A stretch of 64,000 nucleotides of DNA from Roseibium alexandrii DFL-11 (GTDB taxonomy: Bacteria > Pseudomonadota > Alphaproteobacteria > Rhizobiales > Stappiaceae). The position numbers were made by a program, and so were the translations under genes. The notes below the pieces were generated by a model. That model saw only the letters and a list, made by a program, of their open reading frames with translations. It searched no databases and was not told where the DNA came from. Each line of letters opens with the position of its first letter. Within the stretch, counting starts at the first letter, position 1. Below are positions 28,951-38,342 of this stretch, piece by piece. The DNA lies in NCBI RefSeq assembly GCF_000158095.2, contig NZ_CM011002.1, forward strand, positions 1,069,228 to 1,133,227, given 5' to 3'.

Positions 28951-29790
28951 ATGGCGGAACAGGACACACAACCGGTATCTGCGCCAGACAAGTCATTTGA
29001 CCTTCTGAGCGCGGTGCATACTAGCGAGGAACGGGCGATGTCCGATCCGCAGCTGGTAGTGGATGTCGATGGTTTTGAGGGGCCGCTTGATCTGCTTCTC
29101 GGTCTTGCGCGCACACAGAAGGTGGATCTCGCCAAGATCTCGATCCTAGCCTTGGTGGAGCAGTATCTGGAGTTTGTGACCGAAGCCCGGCGGATGCGTC
29201 TTGAGCTCGCCGCGGACTATCTGGTGATGGCCGCGTGGCTGGCCTATTTGAAATCCCGCCTTTTGCTTCCCGAACAAAAGGGTGAGGACGAGCCAACCGG
29301 GGCAGAACTGGCTGCAGCGCTTGCCTTTCGTTTGCGCCGCCTTGAGGCCATGCGGGAGGTTTCTGAAAAACTGCTGGCCCGCAGCCGGGCCGGGCGCGAT
29401 GTGTTTTTCCGGGGGGAACCTGAAACCATGTCCGTCGTACACAAAAGTATCTGGGATGCCTCGGTCTACGACCTCCTGTCGGCCTATGCCACGCAACGCC
29501 AGCGCCAGTCGGTTACATCTGTTCGGGTTTTGCGCAGAACAGTGTGGTCGCTCCAGGAGGCGCGGGAGCTGCTGACCAAACTCGTCGGCCGGGTCAGTGA
29601 ATGGACCCCTTTGAATGCGTATCTTCGCGACTACCTTTATGACAACAAGGATTGGGCGACGGTCGTGGCAAGCAGCTTTTCCGCCAGCCTGGAGATGGTC
29701 CGAGAAGGAACGGTTGAAATCCGCCAAGGAGAGCCGTTTTCGCCGGTCTATATTCGCGCCCTAGAACAGGAACCTGACAAAGATGTCTGA
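28951..29790 (+). CDS. scpA: Segregation and condensation protein A
   Basis: 279 aa. Kleisin subunit of the SMC-ScpAB condensin. The conserved start of the domain is FEGPLDLLLGLARTQKVDLAKI, and the C-terminal winged helix holds VEIRQGEPFSPVYIRALE. An alternative ATG at 29038 with GAGGA upstream would remove a 29-residue acidic leader; both are possible. It starts 11 bases after nagZ and overlaps scpB by eight bases, so translation is coupled. Confidence 0.94.
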   Translation: MAEQDTQPVSAPDKSFDLLSAVHTSEERAMSDPQLVVDVDGFEGPLDLLLGLARTQKVDLAKISILALVEQYLEFVTEARRMRLELAADYLVMAAWLAYLKSRLLLPEQKGEDEPTGAELAAALAFRLRRLEAMREVSEKLLARSRAGRDVFFRGEPETMSVVHKSIWDASVYDLLSAYATQRQRQSVTSVRVLRRTVWSLQEARELLTKLVGRVSEWTPLNAYLRDYLYDNKDWATVVASSFSASLEMVREGTVEIRQGEPFSPVYIRALEQEPDKDV

Positions 29791-30493
29791 GCTTGAACAG
29801 CTTCATTTGGACGGCGGTGCGGGTTTGGGCGCAGCACCACAAAAAGCCTCTGATGATCTTGCCGGCCTGCGGATGGTAGAAGCACTCTTGTTTGCCTCGT
29901 CCGAACCATTGTCTCTTGAAGAGCTGACACTCCGTTTGCCGGAGGGAGCCGATGTCCTTGGGCTGCTGGAAGCGCTGCAGGAAATGTATGCTCCGCGCGG
30001 TGTTAATGTGGTTCGGCTGGCGGGCAAGTGGTGTTTCCGGACAGCTGAAGATCTAAGTTACTTGATGCACCGGAACGTTGAGGAGCAACGCAAACTGTCG
30101 CGCGCAGCGCTTGAGACCCTGGCCATCATCGCGTATCACCAACCGGTAACACGGGCTGAAATTGAAGAAATCCGCGGCGTATCGACATCAAAAGGAACGC
30201 TGGATGTCCTTTTGGAGACAACCTGGATCCGGATGCGGGGCCGCAGGCGAACCCCGGGGCGTCCGGTAACTTACGGAACAACCGAGCAGTTTCTGATTCA
30301 TTTCGGTCTTGAAAACGTCAAGGACTTGCCGGGTCTGGAAGAGCTGAAAGGGGCAGGCTTGCTTGATAGCGCGATCCCGGCGTCCTTCCTGGTGCCAATA
30401 CCAAGTGACGATGCTGCCTTGACCGAAGACGAAGATCCTTTAGAGGACGGCACATTGTTCGATGAAGAAACGGATGAGACTGCCGGTAGCTGA
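29783..30493 (+). CDS. scpB: Segregation and condensation protein B
   Basis: 236 aa. Partner of ScpA in the SMC complex. Two winged-helix domains are visible: VEALLFASSEPLSLEELTLRL, then LSRAALETLAIIAYHQPVTRAEIEEIRGV and RTPGRPVTYGTTEQFL. An acidic tail of about 35 residues ends the protein. The stop TGA at 30491-30493 shares one base with the ATG of the ABC ATPase gene, so that ATPase is translationally coupled to scpB, which is unusual because tatA normally follows. Confidence 0.95.
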   Translation: MSELEQLHLDGGAGLGAAPQKASDDLAGLRMVEALLFASSEPLSLEELTLRLPEGADVLGLLEALQEMYAPRGVNVVRLAGKWCFRTAEDLSYLMHRNVEEQRKLSRAALETLAIIAYHQPVTRAEIEEIRGVSTSKGTLDVLLETTWIRMRGRRRTPGRPVTYGTTEQFLIHFGLENVKDLPGLEELKGAGLLDSAIPASFLVPIPSDDAALTEDEDPLEDGTLFDEETDETAGS

Positions 30494-31608
30494 TGTTCAA
30501 ATCCAACGAATCCAACTGGAATGGCGGTCCGAAAACATGGGGTGCGCGAGGGTCAGCGAGCGCCACGATTGCCGCTGGCCTGGTCTTCGAGAACATTTCT
30601 CATGACTATGAGGGTGTGCCGTCTGTCCGGAACTTGAGTCTCTCGATTGCTCCGGGCGAGATCTTGTGCCTGCTCGGCCATTCCGGCTGTGGCAAGACCA
30701 CCTTGATGCGCATTGCGGCCGGGATAGAACGGCAAAGCGCGGGCCGGGTCCTGATCAACGGCAAGGAGATCGCGGGACCGCAGACGTTTGTCCCGCCCGA
30801 GCGGCGCGGTATCGGCCTGATGTTTCAGGACTACGCCCTGTTTCCGCATATGACGATCCTGGACAACGTGGTGTTCGGCATCAAGAAACTCGGCAAGGAA
30901 GCGGCAAGTGCGGCCGCATTAACGGCCTTGCGGCGGGTTGGCCTGGCCGACTACGCCGACGATTATCCGCATGCGTTGTCGGGGGGCGAACAGCAACGTG
31001 TCGCGCTTGCCCGGGCCCTGGTGCCGCGGCCGGGCATCCTTTTGATGGATGAGCCGTTTTCAGGTCTCGACAAACGTCTGCGCGACAGCGTGCGTGATGA
31101 GACGCTGGCAGTGATCCGCGAGACACGCGCCACCTGCATCATTGTGACTCACGACCCCGAAGAGGCCATGCGGATGGGTGATCAGATCGCGTTGATGCGG
31201 CGCGGGGAGCTCGTTCAGCACGGGACCGCTGCCGAACTCTACAACAACCCTGCCGACTTGTTCGCCGCCCGGTTCTTTTCCGAACTCAACCAGATAGAGG
31301 GCAATGTGACATCTTCCGGTGTTGAAACGCCGCTCGGCATTGTTGCCTCATCCGGGATGAACCAGGGATCTGCCGATGTCTGCATCCGTCCGCAGGGCAT
31401 TCTTCTCGGCAGGGCCGGTTTGTGCGGCGTGAGGGGACGAATCCAGTCCAAACGATTCGTTGGAGAGGTCGATTTGCTGACGATTATCGTTGAAGGTCTC
31501 GATCAACCGTTACAAGCGCGGGTGCGGGCAGGGTGCGAATGGGAGCAGGGCATGGACGTTGGTGTTACCACTGATCCGAAGGATGTCCTTGTCTTTCCGC
31601 GCTCGTGA
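30493..31608 (+). CDS. ABC transporter ATP-binding protein, FbpC/iron-sulfate-type
   Basis: 371 aa. Walker A LLGHSGCGKTT, Q-loop MFQDYALFPHMT, signature LSGGEQQRVALARALV, Walker B ILLMDEPFSGLD and switch His in IVTHDPEEAM. The C-terminal ~130 residues form a TOBE-like regulatory domain. The ALFPHMTILDNVVFG segment and tail length match ATPases of Fe(III), thiamine or sulfate importers. No permease or binding-protein gene is nearby, so its partners must lie elsewhere. A 30-residue N-terminal extension precedes the domain. Its start overlaps the scpB stop, placing it inside the scpB-tatA junction. Confidence 0.88.
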   Translation: MFKSNESNWNGGPKTWGARGSASATIAAGLVFENISHDYEGVPSVRNLSLSIAPGEILCLLGHSGCGKTTLMRIAAGIERQSAGRVLINGKEIAGPQTFVPPERRGIGLMFQDYALFPHMTILDNVVFGIKKLGKEAASAAALTALRRVGLADYADDYPHALSGGEQQRVALARALVPRPGILLMDEPFSGLDKRLRDSVRDETLAVIRETRATCIIVTHDPEEAMRMGDQIALMRRGELVQHGTAAELYNNPADLFAARFFSELNQIEGNVTSSGVETPLGIVASSGMNQGSADVCIRPQGILLGRAGLCGVRGRIQSKRFVGEVDLLTIIVEGLDQPLQARVRAGCEWEQGMDVGVTTDPKDVLVFPRS

Positions 31609-31752
31609 TACCAAATCAATATAAGCTAATTCACCGGCTTAGCCTTCTGTCTAGGAGTACAGAAACATTCCAGCATGTATTGTTGCGATCAAGGAGCCAG
31701 TTTTGTACAAGGGCTCAAAGGGCGAGGAAGCCGGTTATCAGGAGTTTGGCGT

Positions 31753-31977
31753 ATGGGCATTAGTATCTGGCAGATTTTGATCATCGCAGTTGTGGTGGTT
31801 TTGCTGTTCGGACGTGGCAAGATTTCCGAGTTGATGGGCGATGTCGCCAAGGGAATCAAAAGCTTCAAAAAGGGTATGGCTGAAGACGATACCGAGGAGC
31901 CTCCCAAGACCATCGATCATGAGAGCGGTGAGCCAGTGAAGTCCACCAAAGCGGAAGATCAGACAAAAGCGAGCTGA
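31753..31977 (+). CDS. tatA: Sec-independent translocase TatA
   Basis: 74 aa from the ATG at 31753 with CAGGAG eight bases upstream; reading from 31675 would add a cytoplasmic leader foreign to the family. TatA forms the pore of the twin-arginine translocon. One membrane helix ([18 protein letters not shown]), the [12 protein letters not shown] hinge and an amphipathic helix ([11 protein letters not shown]) are followed by a charged tail. First of tatA-tatB-tatC. The 144 bases before it probably carry the tat promoter. Confidence 0.95.
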   Translation: MGISIWQILIIAVVVVLLFGRGKISELMGDVAKGIKSFKKGMAEDDTEEPPKTIDHESGEPVKSTKAEDQTKAS

Positions 31978-32017
31978 TTTTATCTGCGTCGCGTCTCCTT
32001 AAGGGGCGAAAGTACCT

Positions 32018-32437
32018 ATGTTCGATATTGGTTGGACGGAGCTCTTGGTGATCGCCTGCATCGCGATCATCGTTGTGGGGCCGAAAGACTTACCGCGCAT
32101 GCTGCGCTCACTTGGCCAGAACTTGGGCAAGATGCGTCGGATGTCGCGTGAATTTCAGTCCACGTTCAATGAGGCTTTGCGAGAAGCTGAACAACAAGCC
32201 GATATCGCGGACATGAAGAAACAGGTCGAGGAAGCAGCCAATTTCAATCCTCTCGGTGACTTGAAGAAGTCGATTGAAGAGGATGCTGTGAAAAAGACCA
32301 CTCCGGCAAAACCTAAGGAAAAAGCAGAGACCAATTCGACGTCTGAGAGCGAAGAGGTCGAGGCGCCAGCGGTTTCCCCGCCGAAGCCGGCCGCTGCGGA
32401 CAAGGAAACGCCGGTGACGGAAGAAGCCAAGGCATGA
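32018..32437 (+). CDS. tatB: Twin-arginine translocase subunit TatB
   Basis: 139 aa. TatB joins TatC in the receptor complex for twin-arginine substrates. MFDIGWTELLVIACIAIIVV is the membrane segment, then GPKDLPRMLRSLGQ with the family Glu and Pro positions, a long amphipathic helix and an acidic, Pro-rich disordered tail. It overlaps tatC by four bases (ATGA), a sign of coupled translation. Confidence 0.95.
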   Translation: MFDIGWTELLVIACIAIIVVGPKDLPRMLRSLGQNLGKMRRMSREFQSTFNEALREAEQQADIADMKKQVEEAANFNPLGDLKKSIEEDAVKKTTPAKPKEKAETNSTSESEEVEAPAVSPPKPAAADKETPVTEEAKA

Positions 32438-33234
32438 GCCAGGAAGATATCGACGCCTCAAAGGCGCCCTTGATCGAGCATTTGATCGAACTGCGCCAGC
32501 GGTTGATGTGGTCCATCGCGGCCATCTTGGCGATGTTTGTGATCTGCTTCTATTTCGCCACCGACATCTACAACATCCTGACTGTGCCGTACCTGCGTGC
32601 CGCGCCGGACCCGGAGCACGTGAAGATGATCTTCACGGCCCCGCAGGAGTGGTTCTTCACCCAGCTGAAACTTGCGCTCTTCGGGGCCTTGTTCCTGGCT
32701 TTCCCGGTGATCGCCAGCCAGATCTACATGTTCGTAGCGCCGGGCTTGTACAAGCACGAGCGTGGTGCGTTCCTGCCATTCCTGGCCGCAACACCCATCC
32801 TGTTTCTGATCGGTGCGTGTCTGGTTTATTTCCTCGTCATGCCGATGGCGATGGGTTTCTTCCTGTCAATGGAGCAAACCGGCGGGTCAGGCCAGGTTGC
32901 TATCGAGCACCTCGCAAAGGTGAGCGAATATCTAGGTCTGATCATGATCCTGATTTTCGCTTTCGGTCTCGTGTTCCAATTGCCGGTGATCCTGACTCTT
33001 TTGGGTCGCGCAGGCATGGTGACCGCTGACGGTCTCAAACAGAAACGCAAATACGCGATTGTTGGTGCCTTTGCAGCTGCTGCTATTTTGACACCACCGG
33101 ACCCGATCTCGCAGATCGGTCTTGCGCTGCCAACGTTGCTTCTCTACGAAGTCTCCATTCTGTCCGTCCGGATGGTGGAGAAAAAGCGCGCGGAACGTGA
33201 TGCCGAGCGTGAAGCTGAGGATGCTGCGGCATAA
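32434..33234 (+). CDS. tatC: Twin-arginine translocase subunit TatC
   Basis: 266 aa with six predicted transmembrane helices. TatC recognises the twin-arginine signal peptide. Family features: N-terminal APLIEHLIELRQRLMWS, FTAPQEWFFTQLKLALF, FVAPGLYKHERGAFLPF, and FGLVFQLPVILTLLGRAGM, followed by LTPPDPISQIGLALPTLLLYE. The cytoplasmic C-tail is basic and acidic (KKRAERDAEREAED). Ends the tat operon, 68 bases before serS. Confidence 0.97.
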   Translation: MSQEDIDASKAPLIEHLIELRQRLMWSIAAILAMFVICFYFATDIYNILTVPYLRAAPDPEHVKMIFTAPQEWFFTQLKLALFGALFLAFPVIASQIYMFVAPGLYKHERGAFLPFLAATPILFLIGACLVYFLVMPMAMGFFLSMEQTGGSGQVAIEHLAKVSEYLGLIMILIFAFGLVFQLPVILTLLGRAGMVTADGLKQKRKYAIVGAFAAAAILTPPDPISQIGLALPTLLLYEVSILSVRMVEKKRAERDAEREAEDAAA

Positions 33235-33302
33235 ACCTCAAGCCCAGTCTTCCTCCCGCGGCGGCCAGTCCTTAGACAAAGACCGCCGTTCGGGAAGCGA
33301 AG

Positions 33303-34583
33303 ATGTTTGATATCAAATGGATCCGGGAAAACGCAGATGCCTTCGACAAGGCTTTGGCAAAGCGGGGCTATGAACCCTCTGCTGCCAATTTGATTGCCTT
33401 GGACGATTCCCGTCGCTCCCACATCACCAAGCTGCAGGAAGCTCAGGAACGGCGTAATGCGGCCTCCAAAGAAATCGGCAAAGCCAAAGGCTCCGGGGAT
33501 GACGTCCGGGCTCAAGAGCTGATCGACGAAGTTGCTCAGATCAAGGCCTTCATCCAATCTGGCGAGGAAGAAGAACGCAAGCTGATCGCAGCTCTGGAAG
33601 AGGCGATGGCCGTCATTCCGAACCTTCCGCATGATGATGTCCCGGAAGGTGCGGATGAAGCCGGCAACGTGCTTTACAAGACGCATGGTGAAAAACCGGC
33701 GTTCACCTTCAATGAAGCGCCGAAAGAGCATTACGAACTTGGCGAAGAGCTCGGCGGGATGGATTTCTCCACTGCCGCCAAGTTGTCCGGCTCACGTTTT
33801 GTCGTGCTGAAAGGCCAGATTGCGCGGCTGGAGCGGGCCCTCGGTCAATTTATGATCGATATGCACACGCAGGAAAACGGCTACACGGAAGTCTCGCCGC
33901 CGCTGCTGGTCCACAGCGATCCGCTCTACGGCACCGGTCAGCTGCCGAAATTTGAAGAAGACCTTTTCAAGACCGCAACGGATCACTACCTGATCCCGAC
34001 TGCTGAAGTCCCGCTTACCAATCTGGTGGCCGGGGAAATCATGTCCGAGGATCAGCTGCCGCTGCGTGTCACGGCCTTGACCTACTGTTTCCGGTCCGAA
34101 GCTGGCTCTGCGGGCCGGGATACCCGGGGCATGTTGCGCCAGCATCAGTTCCAGAAGTGTGAGCTGGTGTCTGTCACGACACCGGAGGAGTCGCTCAACG
34201 AATTGGAGCGAATGCTTGGTTGCGCGGAAATGATTTTGCAGAAACTCGGCCTTCATTACCGGGTTATGACGCTGTGTACCGGCGACATGGGCTTTGGGGC
34301 CCGCAAAACCTATGACATTGAAGTCTGGTTGCCGGGGCAGGACACGTTCCGCGAAATTTCGTCCTGTTCGGTTTGCGGCGATTTCCAGGCCCGGCGCATG
34401 AATGCGCGCTTCCGTCCAGCCGGTTCCAAGCAGCCTGTGCATGTCCACACACTGAACGGATCCGGGATCGCGGTCGGGCGTGCGCTCATCGCTGTTCTTG
34501 AGAACTATCAGAACGCGGATGGCTCAATCACTGTGCCTGACGTTCTGCGGCCCTATATGGGCGGTTTGGAGAAAATCGGTTAA
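33303..34583 (+). CDS. serS: Serine--tRNA ligase
   Basis: 426 aa. Class II synthetase charging tRNA-Ser and tRNA-Sec. The N-terminal coiled coil (about 30-100, [20 protein letters not shown]) binds the long variable arm. Catalytic motifs: motif 2 [20 protein letters not shown] with FQKCEL, and motif 3 [20 protein letters not shown]. Full length and intact. A small AAGGGC/GCCCTT hairpin (34582-34598) overlaps its stop, and a larger palindrome follows. Confidence 0.97.
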   Translation: MFDIKWIRENADAFDKALAKRGYEPSAANLIALDDSRRSHITKLQEAQERRNAASKEIGKAKGSGDDVRAQELIDEVAQIKAFIQSGEEEERKLIAALEEAMAVIPNLPHDDVPEGADEAGNVLYKTHGEKPAFTFNEAPKEHYELGEELGGMDFSTAAKLSGSRFVVLKGQIARLERALGQFMIDMHTQENGYTEVSPPLLVHSDPLYGTGQLPKFEEDLFKTATDHYLIPTAEVPLTNLVAGEIMSEDQLPLRVTALTYCFRSEAGSAGRDTRGMLRQHQFQKCELVSVTTPEESLNELERMLGCAEMILQKLGLHYRVMTLCTGDMGFGARKTYDIEVWLPGQDTFREISSCSVCGDFQARRMNARFRPAGSKQPVHVHTLNGSGIAVGRALIAVLENYQNADGSITVPDVLRPYMGGLEKIG

Positions 34584-34618
34584 GGGCATCAAGCCCTTGA
34601 TCGCGACTGGTTGGCCTG

Positions 34619-34652
34619 GAGCATACTGCGTTTAGGAAAACGCAGGATGCTC
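34619..34652. repeat. Intergenic palindromic repeat between serS and surE
   Basis: GAGCATACTGCGTTT (34619-34633) and AAACGCAGGATGCTC (34638-34652) pair over 15 bp with one mismatch and a four-base AGGA loop. The regular form and compact loop look like a short dispersed palindromic element rather than a terminator; no T run follows (CTACCAC). Whether it recurs in the genome cannot be seen here; it occurs once in this window. Confidence 0.7.
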
Positions 34653-34730
34653 TACCACTTTAACATCGATCAGCTTTTGGTAGTTCAACCGGGTCCGGTA
34701 GAGCGGCCGCCGATCTAGAACGGATTTTTC

Positions 34731-35489
34731 ATGCGTATTTTGATCACCAATGACGACGGCATTCATTCTTCCGGGCTCTACGTTCTTGAGCGGATCGCAA
34801 GGACACTCTCCGATGATGTTTGGGTGATCGCGCCGGAGACGGATCAAAGTGGCGTGGCACACTCGCTGACCCTTGGAGATCCGCTTCGACTGCGCCAGAT
34901 CGATGACCGGCATTTCGCGGTGAAAGGCACTCCGACGGATTGTGTCATCATGGGGTGCCGTAAGGTGCTTCCGGGTTTGCCGGACCTGGTGCTGTCGGGC
35001 ATCAACCGCGGGCAGAACCTTGCAGAAGACGTCACCTACTCGGGGACCGTGGCAGGAGCGATGGAAGCGGCAATCCTGGGTATCCGCTCGATCGCCGTTT
35101 CCCAAGCCTACAGCTGGAACCCTAAGTCAGAGCCGGATTATGGTGTCGCGGAAGCGCATGCGCCGGAGCTCTTCAAGAAACTGATGACCTTCGATCTGCC
35201 GCCGTACTCCCTCCTGAATGTCAACTTCCCGGTTGGTCCCGCCGATGCGGTCAAGGGTGTGAAGATCACGGTGCAGGGCCACCATGAGCAAAGCGGCCTG
35301 TCCATTGACGAGCGAACGGATGGCCGCGGCAATCCTTACTACTGGCTGAAATTCCAGGACCGGGGGAAATCTGTTCTGGATAACTCTGACCTGCACGCTG
35401 TTGCCGATGGGTATGTTTCCGTAACCCCGCTGCGGATCGATCTGACGGCGCATGATCTCGTCGGTCGATTGACGGACAGCTTGGGCTGA
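34731..35489 (+). CDS. surE: 5'/3'-nucleotidase SurE
   Basis: 252 aa. Metal-dependent nucleoside monophosphatase, linked to stationary-phase survival in E. coli. The N-terminal metal site [38 protein letters not shown] and [20 protein letters not shown] are all present. Followed after 228 bases by pcm and then nlpD, the same order as E. coli surE-pcm-nlpD; rpoS does not follow here, as expected in alphaproteobacteria. Confidence 0.96.
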   Translation: MRILITNDDGIHSSGLYVLERIARTLSDDVWVIAPETDQSGVAHSLTLGDPLRLRQIDDRHFAVKGTPTDCVIMGCRKVLPGLPDLVLSGINRGQNLAEDVTYSGTVAGAMEAAILGIRSIAVSQAYSWNPKSEPDYGVAEAHAPELFKKLMTFDLPPYSLLNVNFPVGPADAVKGVKITVQGHHEQSGLSIDERTDGRGNPYYWLKFQDRGKSVLDNSDLHAVADGYVSVTPLRIDLTAHDLVGRLTDSLG

Positions 35490-35717
35490 TTTCCTTCTTT
35501 TTCGGTGGCAACTTCTTTTGAGTAGAGCGCTCGGGGTGTTCTTTAACCGGGAAAACAGGGCGCCATGCCTGAACGGCCATTGTGTCTTGGCGCTCGGGTC
35601 GGTCAGTATGAGGACAGGGTGACGGTGGGAATCTCTCACGGTTGACCCATCTGCACGCTGCCACAGATGTCTGGCGGCGAACGGGTATCCCGGGGCCGGG
35701 TAATGGAGAACGCGTGA

Positions 35718-36410
35718 ATGGCCGCATTCGTTCCCGGTGATGACGACCGGGCAACGCAATCGAACTTACCGGATGAAGCGGAGGCGCGAGCAGCGCTGGT
35801 GCTTGGTTTGCGTCAGCGCGGCATTGCTTCTGTGAACATTCTGTCTGCCATTGAACGTCTGCCACGGCGGCTTTTTCTCGCGGCCCGCTATCACAATCTG
35901 GCCTACGAAGACACCGCGCTTCCAATGGAGTGCGGGCAGACCATGACCGCGCCGGGCGAGGTTGCGTTTGCGCTCCAGCTTCTCGACTTGCAGCCAGATC
36001 AAACGGTTTTGGAGGTTGGGACGGGTTCCGGGTACCAGACTGCAATCCTCTCACAGCTCGTCCGGCATGTTTACAGCCTCGACCGATATCAGACCCTTCT
36101 CAAGCTGGCGGATCAACGCCTGGCGGCCTTGAAACAGACCAACGTTGCGCTTGAGCACAGGGATGGGCTCTCGGGCCTTGAGAAGAAAGCCCCCTTTGAC
36201 CGGATTGTTCTGAACGGGGCAGTCTCGGAGATACCCGATACTTTGATCGCGCAGCTTCGGCCGGATGGCATTTTGATCGCTCCATTGGGTCCACCGGGAA
36301 ACGCCCAATCGCTCGTACGGATCACCAATGCCGAAAGCATCGGCGCAAGCAAAACAGTCGCAGAAGTCCGCAGGGTTTCCCTGATGCCGGGTGTTGCTCA
36401 ACATCTGTAG
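35718..36410 (+). CDS. pcm: Protein-L-isoaspartate O-methyltransferase
   Basis: 230 aa. SAM-dependent repair enzyme methylating isoaspartyl residues in aged proteins. GGAG stands nine bases before the ATG. Motifs: AYEDTALPMECGQTMTAPGE (active-site region) and the SAM loop VLEVGTGSGYQTAIL, followed by FDRIVLNGAVSEIPDTLI and LRPDGILIAPLG. The catalytic segment reads CGQTMTAP instead of the common GQTISQP, a usual variant in alphaproteobacteria. Ends four bases before a possible antisense small frame. Confidence 0.93.
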   Translation: MAAFVPGDDDRATQSNLPDEAEARAALVLGLRQRGIASVNILSAIERLPRRLFLAARYHNLAYEDTALPMECGQTMTAPGEVAFALQLLDLQPDQTVLEVGTGSGYQTAILSQLVRHVYSLDRYQTLLKLADQRLAALKQTNVALEHRDGLSGLEKKAPFDRIVLNGAVSEIPDTLIAQLRPDGILIAPLGPPGNAQSLVRITNAESIGASKTVAEVRRVSLMPGVAQHL

Positions 36411-36752
36411 ACGCTTAAGCGCCGGATGACGGAACCTTCCATCTGACGCCGATCCCGTAATCCCACTGCAGGGCGCAGTAATATCGATTATCGGCGAAAG
36501 CGAGGGAACTGAGTCGGACGATCCAGCCGGTTGCCCGATGGATGCGGGCCGGTAGGTCCAATGCGCGTTTACCTTATGCAATTGCCCTGAGAAGAATTGA
36601 AAATCGGCAGAATTGCGGGTGTTGCAGGCGTTGAGCGGCATACAGGTTTTTCAGGTTGGCCGGAATTCGAGGCCTCTTCTTTAGTCTTTATAAACCTTAC
36701 TGCTTTCTAATCTTAACCACAGCAGCCATGTAAAGCAGTTTGGGTTGAGTCG
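36411..36752. other. 342-base region between pcm and nlpD
   Basis: No firm gene. On the minus strand a frame ending at 36415 reads SLAFADNRYYCALQWDYG then IGVRWKVPSSGA, which looks like the mature end of a small secreted protein after a signal-like stretch. No ATG or GTG start is found, only a TTG at 36561 (48 codons). The rest is AT-richer and presumably carries the nlpD promoter. Confidence 0.35.
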
Positions 36753-38186
36753 ATGAAAAAGCGGATGCGTTTCCTCCGCCAGGATTTACTGGGTAAAGTC
36801 GCAACGGTTACTCTTGGAGCAGCAGCTCTTGCAGGGTGTTCCTCGGCCACCGAGCGGTTCGGACCCAACGACATTTACACCGCCAGCACCGCCAATCAGA
36901 AAGAGATCCTGACCGGATCTGCACCCGCGCAACCGTCCTATCAGGACATTATCAACGGCACGGGTGGAACGACGGCAGGCTTGCCGCAAAACACGTCTTC
37001 TCCTGTCTCGACAGGTTCGATCCCGCGTCAGCCAGCACCTGCAACGTCTCCAGCTGTCGTCAGCGCTCCGATTGCACCGTCCATCACCTCGGCTCAAGTT
37101 CCGGCGGTTCCTGCACCGGAGACACTTGCGGCTGGCAAGGACTGGAAAGGCTGGAGCTCAGCTGGTGGCACACAGGTCAAAGCACGGCAGGGCGATACGC
37201 TAGCTTCAATCTCCCGCCGCTATGGCGTGCCCATTCAGGCTGTCGCATCCGTCAACGGTCTTCAGAGCCGATCCAGTGTGCAGGCGGGGCAGTCTCTGAT
37301 TATCCCGACTTATGTTTATTCGGACCGCAATGGCTCTACGAGCACCACCGACGGTGAGACGAGAGCCGTGCAACTGCCGACTGTTTCGCGGACCGAAAAC
37401 GTAGTCACTGGCTCCATACCGAACGTGTCGCGAGCGGCACCACGTCCGGACCGGAAGCCCTATGCGCAACCGACCTTCGCGCAGGTGACCCAATCAACAC
37501 CTGCGATTGTCGCAGCCCCGGTTGTTCCGGTCAGCGCTTTGCCGAAGAGCAAGCCTCAAGGGGTGAGCGCACCGATTGTAACCGCATCTGTTCCACAGAC
37601 GGTATCAGGTGGCGGCTCAAGTGTCCCGTCTCCCAAGCGCCAACCGGACCGGATTGTCTCAACGAACCGTTTAAACGATTCAATCCAGGTCGAAACGACC
37701 CCAATTGCAGCTCCAGATTCTGCGGCAGATGTACCGGTCAAGACGGAGGCTGCACCTGAAAAACCAATCGAGGTTGCGAGCATTCAACCGCAAGCCGATG
37801 AGCCTGTTGCCAAGTTTCGCTGGCCGGTTCGTGGCCGTATCATATCCGATTTCGGCGCAAAACCGGGTGGTGGCCGTAACGAAGGTGTGAATTTGGCTGT
37901 TCCTGAGGGAACGCCGGTCAAGGCTGCCGGTGATGGGTCAGTTATCTATGCCGGTAATGAGCTGAAAGGGTATGGAAATCTTGTGCTTGTCCGCCATGAC
38001 GAAGGTTGGGTGTCCGCCTATGCTCACAACAGCGTCTTGAATGTCAAACGCGGCGATACGGTGCGCCGGGGAGATCCAGTCGCGCTCGCAGGTGCCACAG
38101 GCTCGGTCAATCAGCCGCAAGTGCATTTTGAATTGCGTCAGGGCAACAAGCCGGTCGATCCGCTGAAATATCTTCCACGGCGTTAG
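36753..38186 (+). CDS. nlpD: NlpD-like lipoprotein (LysM + degenerate M23)
   Basis: 477 aa. Lipoprotein signal with lipobox ALAGC (Cys29). A LysM domain (about 142-190, VKARQGDTLASISRRYGVP to LIIPTYVY) binds peptidoglycan. A Pro/Ser-rich linker leads to a C-terminal M23 fold (about 350-475: FRWPVRGRIISDFG, YGNLVLVRHDEGWVSAYAHN, VHFELRQGNKPVDPLKYLP). The zinc-binding His and Asp of the HxxxD motif are replaced by Asn (RNEGVNLAV), so it should be a catalytically dead activator of cell-wall amidases at the septum, like E. coli NlpD. The surE-pcm-nlpD order supports this. Confidence 0.9.
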   Translation: MKKRMRFLRQDLLGKVATVTLGAAALAGCSSATERFGPNDIYTASTANQKEILTGSAPAQPSYQDIINGTGGTTAGLPQNTSSPVSTGSIPRQPAPATSPAVVSAPIAPSITSAQVPAVPAPETLAAGKDWKGWSSAGGTQVKARQGDTLASISRRYGVPIQAVASVNGLQSRSSVQAGQSLIIPTYVYSDRNGSTSTTDGETRAVQLPTVSRTENVVTGSIPNVSRAAPRPDRKPYAQPTFAQVTQSTPAIVAAPVVPVSALPKSKPQGVSAPIVTASVPQTVSGGGSSVPSPKRQPDRIVSTNRLNDSIQVETTPIAAPDSAADVPVKTEAAPEKPIEVASIQPQADEPVAKFRWPVRGRIISDFGAKPGGGRNEGVNLAVPEGTPVKAAGDGSVIYAGNELKGYGNLVLVRHDEGWVSAYAHNSVLNVKRGDTVRRGDPVALAGATGSVNQPQVHFELRQGNKPVDPLKYLPRR

Positions 38187-38251
38187 GCTGGAGCGGCCCT
38201 TAGGCTAGGGCAGCTTCGCAATCGTTACCAAAGCTTGATGGAAAATGAATT

Positions 38252-38285
38252 GGTCGCTCTGAAAAGGGCGGCCATTTCTCGTTTT
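38252..38285 (+). terminator. Probable terminator after nlpD
   Basis: GGTCGCTCT (38252-38260) pairs with AGGGCGGCC (38265-38273), nine pairs with two G-U, across a GAAA tetraloop. ATTTCTCGTTTTT follows. It separates nlpD from the convergent flagellar operon. Confidence 0.65.
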
Positions 38286-38342
38286 TGAGGTACGCGTCCT
38301 TGCTTCCGGGTACATAAGGACCACTCATCAAGACACGCAGAA

